A stretch of 64,000 nucleotides of DNA from Kitasatospora humi (GTDB lineage: Bacteria; Actinomycetota; Actinomycetes; Streptomycetales; Streptomycetaceae). Where the stretch lies: assembly GCF_020907985.1 (NCBI RefSeq), contig NZ_JAJJPA010000010.1, positions 62,001-126,000 of the forward strand. The letters run 5' to 3'. Within the stretch, counting starts at the first letter, position 1, and each line of letters starts with the position of its first letter. The position numbers were made by a program, and so were the translations under genes. Below are positions 1-7,006 of the stretch, piece after piece. Under the pieces are notes generated by a model. The model searched no databases and was not told where the DNA came from. It worked only from the letters and a program-made list of their open reading frames with translations.

Positions 1-596
1 ACCGGCAGCAGCCTGGGCAGCAGCGCCGGCTCCAGGGTCACCGCCCGGAAGACGGTGGCCACGTCCAGCCCGTGCCCGGGCCGGTGCACCACCCGCACCC
101 GGTCCCCGGCGGCCACCGGCCCCGCCTCGACCACCCGCAGATAGGCACCCGGTCGGGCCCGCTCGGAGAACCGCCGCACCCAGCCCTGCACGCCCAGCCA
201 ACCCTGGAAGGTGCGGCACGGGATCCGCGGTGCGCAGACCTCCAGCAGCGGTCCGTCCCCGATCTGCCAGCGCTCGCCGATCAGCGCGCCGTTGACGTCC
301 AGGCCCTCGGTGGTCAGGTTCTCGCCGAACACCCCGGGCGGCAGCTCCCGGTCCAGTTCCAGCGCCCAGTCGGCCAGGTCCTCGGCCGCATAGGCGTACA
401 CCGCCTGGTCGGGGCCGCCGTGGTGACGCAGGTCGCAGACGGTGTCACCGGCCACCCCGCTGCCGTCCGCCGCAGGCGCGACCACCACCGGGCCGGTCAC
501 CGGCCGCTTGTCGATCCCGGTCCTGCCGGGCGCGGCGAAGTCGGTCGGCCGTGCCGTCCCGATGTTGACGGAGCGAATGAAGGGCTGGGGTTGCAT
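1..596 (-). CDS. MOSC domain protein (3' end outside window)
   Basis: The reading frame begins at an ATG whose first base is 596 and runs off the left edge, so the C-terminus is missing. The translation starts MQPQPFIRSVNIGTARP and contains DLRHHGGPDQAVYAYAAED, GVFGENLTTEGLDV and CRTFQGWLGV. These are hallmarks of the MOSC (molybdenum cofactor sulfurase C-terminal) family, related to YiiM-type proteins. Family members bind a molybdenum cofactor or act in its sulfur chemistry; the conserved Cys in the CRTFQGW segment is the usual sulfur-carrying candidate. About 198 codons are visible, close to the full length of a stand-alone MOSC protein. The substrate cannot be told. It is divergent from the small gene starting at 804. 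Confidence 0.85.
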   Translation of the reverse strand, partial: MQPQPFIRSVNIGTARPTDFAAPGRTGIDKRPVTGPVVVAPAADGSGVAGDTVCDLRHHGGPDQAVYAYAAEDLADWALELDRELPPGVFGENLTTEGLDVNGALIGERWQIGDGPLLEVCAPRIPCRTFQGWLGVQGWVRRFSERARPGAYLRVVEAGPVAAGDRVRVVHRPGHGLDVATVFRAVTLEPALLPRLLP

Positions 597-803
597 GCCC
601 CTCACGCTACCGGCCCGGCCCGACCCGACCCAGGCCCGGACGGCGCAGCTGATCGGGCCGCCAGCCCCGCCCCGGATCAAGGTGGAGCCCATGGACCGCC
701 CGCGCCGCCCCTCACCGCTGCCGGATCGGCGGCGGCCGGATCGGCGGGGACCGGTCCGGCGGCCAGGGTTGAGGAATCCGCACCTCGGGCACATGCTGGT
801 CAG

Positions 804-998
804 ATGACCGGGATGTTCGAAGAGGAGCTCCGCGCGCAGCTGGCGGCGGCCCGCGAGGACCTGGCCAGAGCCACCGCCGAGGGCGACCTCGACGGCGTGC
901 AGGCCTGCGAGGGCCGGATCGCCGGGCTGCTCAGGCTGGCCGCCAGCCACGGGATCAACCTGCCGCACACCCCGTCCGAGGAACGCGGCAACACTTGA
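804..998 (+). CDS. Small conserved hypothetical protein (64 aa)
   Basis: ATG at 804 gives a 64-residue acidic protein beginning MTGMFEEELRAQLAAAREDL and ending in a polar tail. Most of it is predicted helical: it has regular Leu/Ala/Glu spacing (EEELRAQLAAAREDLARA, then EGRIAGLLRLAASHG), consistent with a short helical hairpin or coiled coil. There is no signal peptide or membrane segment. Similar small proteins are common in streptomycetes but have no known function. An in-frame reading that extends upstream to about position 72 is antisense to the MOSC gene and is not credible. ATG at 813 is an alternative start. A strong hairpin at 1028-1061 follows. Confidence 0.6.
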   Translation: MTGMFEEELRAQLAAAREDLARATAEGDLDGVQACEGRIAGLLRLAASHGINLPHTPSEERGNT

Positions 999-1027
999 GC
1001 CTTTCCGCACCGCCCCCGTACATGCCG

Positions 1028-1061
1028 AAGGCCCGGTTCGGATTTCTCCGAACCGGGCCTT
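1028..1061. terminator. Bidirectional hairpin terminator
   Basis: A perfect 14-bp stem (AAGGCCCGGTTCGG paired with its complement) encloses a six-base ATTTCT loop. It lies immediately downstream of the leftward tRNA-Leu and of the rightward small gene ending at 998, so it can end both transcripts. Confidence 0.8.
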
Positions 1062-1068
1062 CCGGTTG

Positions 1069-1152
1069 TGCGCGAGGGGGGAGTTGAACCCCCACGCCCT
1101 TTCGGGCACTGGAACCTGAATCCAGCGCGTCTGCCTATTCCGCCACCCGCGC
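1069..1152 (-). tRNA. tRNA-Leu (anticodon CAG), copy 1
   Basis: The reverse strand folds into a class II tRNA. It has a 7-bp acceptor stem (GCGCGGG with CTCGCGC, one G-U pair), a D arm, the anticodon stem CTGGA/TCCAG around a loop carrying CAG, a variable arm with GCCCGAAAGGGC, and a T arm with GTTCAACTC. The long variable arm and the CAG anticodon identify leucine. The 3' CCA is not encoded. Confidence 0.95.
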
Positions 1153-1287
1153 ATCTGGGTGCTGTTGAAGATGCTAGCCGATCGTCCGGGTGAGGTCGAA
1201 GCCGACCGTCCCGCCGGGCCGGACCGCGCGCTCCGGCCCCGGTCGCGAGCCCCGGAGCGCCATGCCGCACCGCCTCCGTACATGCCG

Positions 1288-1321
1288 AAGGCCCGGTTCG
1301 GATTTCTCCGAACCGGGCCTT
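1288..1321. terminator. Hairpin terminator, copy 2
   Basis: Identical to the 1028-1061 hairpin (14-bp stem, ATTTCT loop). It follows the second leftward tRNA-Leu, so each tRNA has its own terminator. Confidence 0.8.
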
Positions 1322-1328
1322 CCGGTTG

Positions 1329-1412
1329 TGCGCGAGGGGGGAGTTGAACCCCCACGCCCTTTCGGGCACTGGAACCTGAATCCAGCGCGTCTGCCTATTC
1401 CGCCACCCGCGC
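1329..1412 (-). tRNA. tRNA-Leu (anticodon CAG), copy 2
   Basis: Identical in sequence to the tRNA at 1069-1152: class II fold, anticodon CAG, long variable arm, no encoded CCA. It lies inside the second direct repeat. Confidence 0.95.
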
Positions 1413-1841
1413 ATCTGGGTGTTGTCGAAGATGCTAGCCGATCGTCCGGGTGAGGTCGAACCGGTTCGATCCGGCTTCTTTCCCACTCGGCCGGTTTCGG
1501 CTCCCTCTCGGGCGCCCCTTCCGACGTGGAAAACATTAGCACGGCCGCGACCCAACCTACGAATCCATCCCCCGGCACCCCCTGCACGGCCGCGCCGGGC
1601 CCGCCACCCGGAGCGGTCGCGGGACGGCGGAGACGAACGGGTGAGCCGCGGATGACGGCGCCCGGCCGGGGGTACCTGTCCCTGCGCGCCACATGGCCGT
1701 TGTGGGGCATCCCACGCCCCGCGACCACATGGCCGGGGAACCGTACAGATGGCCGCGGCGTGGATACGATCAGTACGGAAGTACCGCAATCGGGCCCCCG
1801 GCCCGACCGGAAGCCCGAGAGCCCTTGGAAGGGGGTGCCCC
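1413..1841. other. Intergenic region upstream of fhaA
   Basis: I see no convincing gene here. It must hold the promoter of the duplicated tRNA-Leu (leftward) and of the rightward fhaA cluster. A Shine-Dalgarno-like GGAAGGGGG lies at about 1827-1835, before fhaA. Confidence 0.5.
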
Positions 1842-2702
1842 GTGGGAGTGCTGAAGAAGTTCGAGCAGCGACTTGAGGGTCTCGTGAACGGCACCTTCGC
1901 CAAGGTGTTCAAGTCCGAGGTCCAGCCCGTGGAGATCGCCGGTGCGCTGCAGCGCGAGTGCGACAACAACGCCACCATCTGGAACCGGGAACGCACCGTA
2001 GTCCCCAACGACTTCATCGTCGAGCTCAGCCCGCACGACCACGAGCGACTCAGCCCGTACGCCGGGCAGCTCGGCCAGGAGCTCGCCGGGATGGTGCTGG
2101 AGTACGCCGAGGCCCAGCGCTACAGCTTCCTCGGCCCGCTGCAGGTGAACCTGGAGCGCGCCGACGACCTGGACACCGGCCTCTACCGGGTCCGCAGCCG
2201 CACCCTCGCCGGCGACGCACCCGAGCCGTCGGCCGCCGCCTACCAGCAGCCCGCCCCGCAGCCCGGCTACGGCCAGCCCGAGCCGGGCCCGGGCTGGGCG
2301 CAGAGCAGCCAGCCGACGTACGCGGGCTCCGCGCCGCTGTCGCCGACCCCTCCCGCCACCCCGCCGGCCGCGCCGGCGGGCGGCAACGTCCGCCCGTTCC
2401 CCGGCTCGGGCACCGGAGCCGGCACCCGACGCTGGATCGAGGTCAACGGCACCCGCCACCAGATCACCGGCAACGCCTGCGTGCTCGGCCGCTCCACCGA
2501 GGCGGACGTGCGGATCGACGACCCCGGGGTCTCCCGCAAGCACGCCGAGATCCGCCCCGGGAACCCGGCCATGGTCCTCGACCTCGGCTCCACCAACGGC
2601 ATCGTGGTGGACGGACAGCACACCCAGCGCGCTACGCTCCGCGACGGCTCGCGGATCGTCGTGGGCTCCACGACGATCATCTACCGACAGGTCGAAGGGT
2701 AG
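1842..2702 (+). CDS. fhaA: FHA domain protein FhaA (DUF3662 + FHA)
   Basis: The 286-residue protein starting at GTG 1842 opens GVLKKFEQRLEGLVNGTFAK, the signature of the DUF3662 domain (about residues 1-115). A Pro/Gln/Gly/Tyr-rich linker (about 125-190) leads to a C-terminal FHA domain (about 200-286) with GRSTEADVRIDD, SRKHAEI and LGSTNG, the phosphothreonine-binding loops. The mycobacterial homologue binds phosphorylated Ser/Thr-kinase targets, including the pseudokinase that controls MurJ; a pseudokinase-murJ pair is present here at 42747-47859. The start was chosen for the GGAAGGGGG ribosome site. It is first gene of a probable operon fhaA-fhaB-pstP, with an 11-bp gap to fhaB. Confidence 0.93.
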   Translation: MGVLKKFEQRLEGLVNGTFAKVFKSEVQPVEIAGALQRECDNNATIWNRERTVVPNDFIVELSPHDHERLSPYAGQLGQELAGMVLEYAEAQRYSFLGPLQVNLERADDLDTGLYRVRSRTLAGDAPEPSAAAYQQPAPQPGYGQPEPGPGWAQSSQPTYAGSAPLSPTPPATPPAAPAGGNVRPFPGSGTGAGTRRWIEVNGTRHQITGNACVLGRSTEADVRIDDPGVSRKHAEIRPGNPAMVLDLGSTNGIVVDGQHTQRATLRDGSRIVVGSTTIIYRQVEG

Positions 2703-2713
2703 GGCGAGCAGCG

Positions 2714-3265
2714 GTGTCCGAACTCACTCTGACAGTCATGCGGCTGGGTTTCCTGGCCGTGCTGTGGCTGTTCGTGATCGTGGCGGTGCAGGTGATCCGC
2801 AGCGATCTGTTCGGCGCCAGGGGCACCGGCCGCATCGGCCGCCGGACCGCGGGCGCGGCCGCCCCCGCGGCCGCCGCGAGCAGCGCACCGGCCCGCCCGC
2901 AGCCCGGCCCCCGAGAGGGCGCCGGCCCGGCCGGCGGGCCGCAGCCCGGCGGCCGCCGGGCCCCCCGGAACGCCCCCACCCAGCTGGTGGTGGTCGAGGG
3001 CGGGCTGGCCGGCACCACCGTCGCGCTCCAGGGCCAGGTCATCACGCTGGGTCGCGCCCACGACTCCACCATCGTGCTCGATGACGACTACGCCTCCTCG
3101 CGTCATGCCAGGATCTACCCCGACCAGACTGGGCAGTGGACCGTGGAGGATCTAGGCTCCACCAACGGCACGTATCTCGACCGTCAGCGGCTGACACAGC
3201 CGTTGCCGCTGCAGATCGGCGTGCCGATCCGTATCGGCAGGACCGTCATCGAACTGCGGAAGTAG
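2714..3265 (+). CDS. fhaB: FHA domain membrane protein FhaB/FipA type
   Basis: A 183-residue protein from GTG 2714. An N-terminal membrane helix (about residues 9-29, GFLAVLWLFVIVAVQVI) is followed by an Ala/Pro/Gly-rich linker and a C-terminal FHA domain (about 95-183) with LGRAHDSTIVLDDDYASSRHA and LGSTNGTYLD. Position and architecture match the FhaB/FipA protein, which links Ser/Thr kinase signalling to septal and cell-wall proteins. The FHA domain faces the cytoplasm if the single helix anchors it in the usual orientation. It lies 11 bp after fhaA and 200 bp before pstP. Confidence 0.92.
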   Translation: MSELTLTVMRLGFLAVLWLFVIVAVQVIRSDLFGARGTGRIGRRTAGAAAPAAAASSAPARPQPGPREGAGPAGGPQPGGRRAPRNAPTQLVVVEGGLAGTTVALQGQVITLGRAHDSTIVLDDDYASSRHARIYPDQTGQWTVEDLGSTNGTYLDRQRLTQPLPLQIGVPIRIGRTVIELRK

Positions 3266-3373
3266 TAGCGCATGAGGGACAGCACCCCGTCCATGAACAG
3301 CCGGGAAGGCAGCGCGGCCGCTGCCGCTGCCCTGTGCGAGGAGCAGAGGGGAGCGGGCGCCGCGAGCGAGCGA

Positions 3374-3402
3374 TGGGGGCACCCCCGGCCGAAGGCCGGG
3401 GG
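3374..3402. repeat. G/C-rich hairpin repeat element, copy 1
   Basis: The element has the form TGGGGGCACCCCC followed by a 9-bp perfect stem (CCCCCGGCC at 3382-3390 with GGCCGGGGG at 3394-3402). A 29-bp relative with three or four changes occurs at 62682-62710. It lies between fhaB and pstP and may act as an attenuator, or be a dispersed streptomycete repeat. Confidence 0.6.
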
Positions 3403-3465
3403 AGAGCTCGTCGTTGGAGGGCGCGCGTGGGCGAATGACCTCACCGGGCTTTGCGGGGTGGGCGC

Positions 3466-5169
3466 ATGAGTCTGGTGCTGCGGTTCGCCGCCGGGTCCCA
3501 CAAGGGACTGATCCGGGAGGGGAACGAGGACTCCGGCTACGCCGGCCCCCGCCTGCTGGCGGTGGCGGACGGCATGGGCGGTGCGGCGGCCGGCGAAGTC
3601 GCCTCCTCCGAGGCCCTGAGCTCGCTCATCGCGCTGGACGAGGCCGACCCCCAGGCCGACCTGCTGACCCTGCTGAACGACGCGGTGCAGAACGCCAACG
3701 ACCGGCTGCGCCTGATGGTCGAACAGGATCCCCAGCTCGAAGGCATGGGCTGCACCCTGACCGCGCTGCTGTGGACCGGCGAGCGGATGGGCCTGGTGCA
3801 CGTCGGCGACTCCCGCGCGTACCTGTTGCGCGACGGCTCGCTGACCCAGATCACCCAGGACCACACCTGGGTGCAGCGCCTGGTGGACGAGGGCCGGATC
3901 ACCGCCGAGGAGGCCGAGACCCACCCGCAGCGCTCGTTGCTGATGCGCGCCCTGGACGGCCGCGGCCAGGTCGAGCCCGACCTGGCGATCCGCGAGGTCC
4001 GGGCCGGCGACCGCTACCTGATCTGCTCCGACGGCCTGTCCGGCCCGGTCAGCCACCAGACCCTGGAGGAGACGCTGGGGAGCTTCTACGCCCCCGAGCC
4101 GACCATCCAGGAGCTGATCCAGCTGGCGCTGCGCGGCGGCGGCCCCGACAACATCACCTGCATCGTGGCCGACGTGCTCGACATCGGCCCCAACGACACC
4201 CACAGCGGCCAGTTCACCACCACCCCCGTGGTGGTCGGCGCCATCGCCGAGGGCCCGCACGGCACCGCCGTGGACAACCAGATCATCGACACCCCGGCCG
4301 GCCGTGCCGCCGGGCTGGGCCGCCAGCAGCCGCCGCAGGGCGCCTTCGGCCCGGCCGACGGCTACGACGGGCAGGCGCCGGGCGGCTTCGGCCCCGCCGA
4401 GGGCTACGGGGCCGACGGCTACGGCGGCGAGGGCTACGGGGCCGAGGGCTACGGCCCGGGCGACCCCCAGGCACCCGCCGGCTACCCGGGCGGCCCGGAG
4501 GGCGGCTACGGCCAGGCCCAGTCCCCCGAGGCGCAGCCCGCCGGCGCCGAGCAGCCGCCGCGCAAGCGCCGCTGGTTCCGCCGCTCGGCGATCACCGTGG
4601 TGGCCCTCGCCCTGGTCGGCGGCGCCGCCTACGCCGGCTACTCCTGGACCCAGGACAAGTACTACCTGGGCATCAGCGACGGCCACGTCACGGTCTACCA
4701 GGGCATCAACGAGAACATCGCCGGCATCAGCCTGTCCAAGGTGCACAGCACCACGGCCGTGCAGACCCGGCTGCTCCCGGTCGAGTCGCAGAACGCGCTC
4801 AAGAGCACCGTCGCGGCCAGCAGCCTGGAGGACGCCAACGCCAAGGTGAGCGTCTACTCCCACCAGGCCGACGTCTGCTCCAAGGTGGCGCAGCAGCAGC
4901 CGACCGACAGCCAGGGCCAGCCGGTCACCGCGGCCTCCTACCGGAGCGCACCCAGGGTCGGCGCCCCGGTCACGCCCACCCCGAGCGCCGCGCCCGGCCA
5001 GGGGAGCACCGGCGCCGGCGAGCCGTCCGCGCCGCCGAGCTCGCCGACGGCCGTTCCGAGCAGCCCGGCGGCCGACGGCTCGCCGAGCGCCCCGGCCACC
5101 CCGGGCGGTCAGTCGTCGCTGAGCGCGGCCGACCAGGAGCTGCAGAAGTCCTGCCCGCAGCCGTCCTGA
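3466..5169 (+). CDS. pstP: PP2C-family Ser/Thr protein phosphatase PstP
   Basis: A 567-residue membrane phosphatase. The N-terminal PP2C domain (about residues 5-235) carries the metal-binding motifs GNEDSGY, VADGMGG, GDSRAYLLRDG, SDGLSG and GGPDNITCIV. A Gly/Tyr/Pro-rich juxtamembrane stretch (YGAEGYGPG-type repeats) precedes an RKRRWFRRS basic stop and a transmembrane helix (about 375-395). A Ser/Pro/Ala-rich extracytoplasmic tail of about 170 residues follows. It reverses phosphorylation by PknB, encoded just downstream. ATG 3466 was preferred over the in-frame TTG 3451 because family members begin close to the LRFAAGSHKG segment. Its neighbours place it in the conserved growth and division cluster. 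Confidence 0.95.
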   Translation: MSLVLRFAAGSHKGLIREGNEDSGYAGPRLLAVADGMGGAAAGEVASSEALSSLIALDEADPQADLLTLLNDAVQNANDRLRLMVEQDPQLEGMGCTLTALLWTGERMGLVHVGDSRAYLLRDGSLTQITQDHTWVQRLVDEGRITAEEAETHPQRSLLMRALDGRGQVEPDLAIREVRAGDRYLICSDGLSGPVSHQTLEETLGSFYAPEPTIQELIQLALRGGGPDNITCIVADVLDIGPNDTHSGQFTTTPVVVGAIAEGPHGTAVDNQIIDTPAGRAAGLGRQQPPQGAFGPADGYDGQAPGGFGPAEGYGADGYGGEGYGAEGYGPGDPQAPAGYPGGPEGGYGQAQSPEAQPAGAEQPPRKRRWFRRSAITVVALALVGGAAYAGYSWTQDKYYLGISDGHVTVYQGINENIAGISLSKVHSTTAVQTRLLPVESQNALKSTVAASSLEDANAKVSVYSHQADVCSKVAQQQPTDSQGQPVTAASYRSAPRVGAPVTPTPSAAPGQGSTGAGEPSAPPSSPTAVPSSPAADGSPSAPATPGGQSSLSAADQELQKSCPQPS

Positions 5170-5175
5170 CCCACC

Positions 5176-5208
5176 GCTGACCGGCCGGCCCGGGGCCTGC
5201 CGGTCAGC
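5176..5208. terminator. Hairpin between pstP and pbpA
   Basis: A 10-bp stem GCTGACCGGC (5176-5185) pairs with GCCGGTCAGC (5199-5208) directly after the pstP stop. No T-run follows, as is common in actinobacteria. It lies where a rodA gene would be expected. Confidence 0.5.
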
Positions 5209-5279
5209 ACCCCTGCACCTGTGCGGTTGAATGGCATGCGCCGCCTGCCCAGGTGTCGTCGAAGGAGGGGACCCGCCTC

Positions 5280-6734
5280 ATGAACAAGCCCATCCGACGG
5301 GTTGCCGTCTTCTGCATGGTGCTGATCTTCGCGCTGCTGCTGCGCGCCAACTGGGTGCAGGCGGTGGTCGCCGACAGCTACGCCGACAACCCCCACAACG
5401 AGCGCCCCCAGTACGAGGCGTACGCCCACCCGCGCGGCAGCCTCATCGTCGGCGGCCCCAACGGCCAGGCGATCACCACGTCCAATCTCGTCAACGGCGT
5501 CCGGTTCAAGTACCAGACCGGCTTCACCGACGGCCCGATGTACGCGCCGATCACCGGCTACTCCACGCCGTACGACTCCAGCGCCCTGGAGAACCTGGAG
5601 AACGGCATACTCGGCGGCACCGACGACCGGCTGGCCTTCGGCAACGCGATGGACACGCTCACCGGCAAGCCCCAGCGCGGCGGCGACGTGATCACCACCA
5701 TCAACCCGAACGTGCAGAAGGCCGCCTTCCAGGCGATGGGTGACAAGAAGGGCGCCGCCGTCGCGCTCGACCCGCGCACCGGCGCCATCCTGGCCCTGGT
5801 CAGCACCCCGTCCTACGACCCCAACGTCGCCAACACCGACAGCAAGGCCTGGCAGGCACTCACCAACGACCCCAACCAGCCGTTGCTCGACCGGGCGCTC
5901 CGCCAGACCTACCCGCCCGGCTCCACCTTCAAGCTGGTCACCGCCGCCACCGCCTTCGAGACCGGCAAGTACAACAGCCCGGACGACCAGACGGACACCC
6001 CGGACGTCTACACCCTGCCCGGCACCAACACCGTCCTGCACAACGACAGCGACAGTGAGAACTGCGGCCAGGCCACCCTCAAGTACGCCCTCGAGATCTC
6101 CTGCAACACCGTCTACGGCAAGCTCGGCGCCGACCTCGGCGGGGGCAAGCTGCTCGCCCAGGCGCAGAAGTTCGGCTTCAACAGCACGGTGGACACCCCG
6201 ATCCGTTCCGCGGCCAGCAACTTCCCCACCGACTCCACCCCCGACGGCACCGCCCAGGACGCGATCGGCCAGCACAACACCACCGCCACCCCGCTGCAGA
6301 TGGCCATGGTCGCCGCCGCGATCGCCAACAACGGCAAGGAGATGCAGCCCTACCTGGTCGACGAGGAGCGCTCGGCCGGCGGCACCACCATCTCCAAGCA
6401 CACCGAGAAGGTGCTCAACCAGTCGGTCAGCCCCGCCACCGCGCAGAAGCTGCAGCAGATGATGGTGGACGTGGTGCAGAACGGCACCGGCAAGAACGCC
6501 CAGATCCCCGGCGTCGAGGTCGGCGGCAAGACCGGCACCGCCCAGCACGGCGTGGACAACAAGGGACTGCCGTTCGCCTGGTTCGTCTCCTACGCCAAGG
6601 TCGGCAACGACTACCCGATCGCGGTCGCGGTGGTGGTCGAGGACGGTGCCGCGCAGAGCGAGGAGATCAGCGGCGGCAGCCTGGCCGCTCCGATCGCCAA
6701 GCAGATCATGCAGGCGGCCATCGGCAAGCAGTGA
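5280..6734 (+). CDS. pbpA: Class B penicillin-binding protein PbpA (D,D-transpeptidase)
   Basis: A 484-residue protein with a single N-terminal membrane anchor (about 7-25, VAVFCMVLIFALLLRANWV) and a periplasmic transpeptidase. Active-site motifs are STFK (Ser about 215), SCN (about 274) and KTGTA (Lys about 417), so the enzyme should be catalytically competent for peptidoglycan cross-linking. The start at ATG 5280 has a strong GAAGGAGGGG ribosome site at 5261-5270. In related genomes PbpA works with the RodA/FtsW glycosyltransferase encoded immediately upstream. Here no such gene is present and pbpA follows pstP after 110 bp. pknB follows after 272 bp. Confidence 0.95.
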   Translation: MNKPIRRVAVFCMVLIFALLLRANWVQAVVADSYADNPHNERPQYEAYAHPRGSLIVGGPNGQAITTSNLVNGVRFKYQTGFTDGPMYAPITGYSTPYDSSALENLENGILGGTDDRLAFGNAMDTLTGKPQRGGDVITTINPNVQKAAFQAMGDKKGAAVALDPRTGAILALVSTPSYDPNVANTDSKAWQALTNDPNQPLLDRALRQTYPPGSTFKLVTAATAFETGKYNSPDDQTDTPDVYTLPGTNTVLHNDSDSENCGQATLKYALEISCNTVYGKLGADLGGGKLLAQAQKFGFNSTVDTPIRSAASNFPTDSTPDGTAQDAIGQHNTTATPLQMAMVAAAIANNGKEMQPYLVDEERSAGGTTISKHTEKVLNQSVSPATAQKLQQMMVDVVQNGTGKNAQIPGVEVGGKTGTAQHGVDNKGLPFAWFVSYAKVGNDYPIAVAVVVEDGAAQSEEISGGSLAAPIAKQIMQAAIGKQ

Positions 6735-7006
6735 CGGACCGGCGCCACTTCGCGGCGTTTCGTCTCCGACACCAGTAGGCTCCGATACCGGTCTGGTCTC
6801 AGCTGGCGGGCGTGTCGAGTTGTCCGTGCGGCGACCGGTAGCGTATCCGCCAGCGGCGGGTCTGCCCGCTGCCCGGTTCCGCCTCGTCGCGGCGGCTGGG
6901 ACCATCGTCACCAGAACCACGCGTGACGAGAGCAGCGTCACTACAGGAACGTGCGGGGACACCTACGTCACATCCTCACCGGACGGTGGGGGAGAGGGTC
7001 GGAACT

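Larger units (their letters stand above)
1005..1200. repeat. Direct repeat copy 1 containing tRNA-Leu and terminator
   Basis: This 196-bp unit (terminator hairpin, tRNA-Leu and 5' flank) recurs at 1265-1460, exactly 260 bp away. By eye there are only three differences, at 1014, 1162 and 1166. The 64-bp spacer at 1201-1264 is not repeated. Confidence 0.9.
1265..1460. repeat. Direct repeat copy 2 containing tRNA-Leu and terminator
   Basis: Second copy of the unit at 1005-1200, with the same order of hairpin, tRNA and 5' flank. Near identity in the flanks as well as the tRNA points to a recent tandem duplication. Confidence 0.9.

Noticed and set aside
72-803. Upstream extension of the small gene at 804-998
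   Set aside because: The extension is antisense to the clear MOSC gene and lacks any conserved motif.
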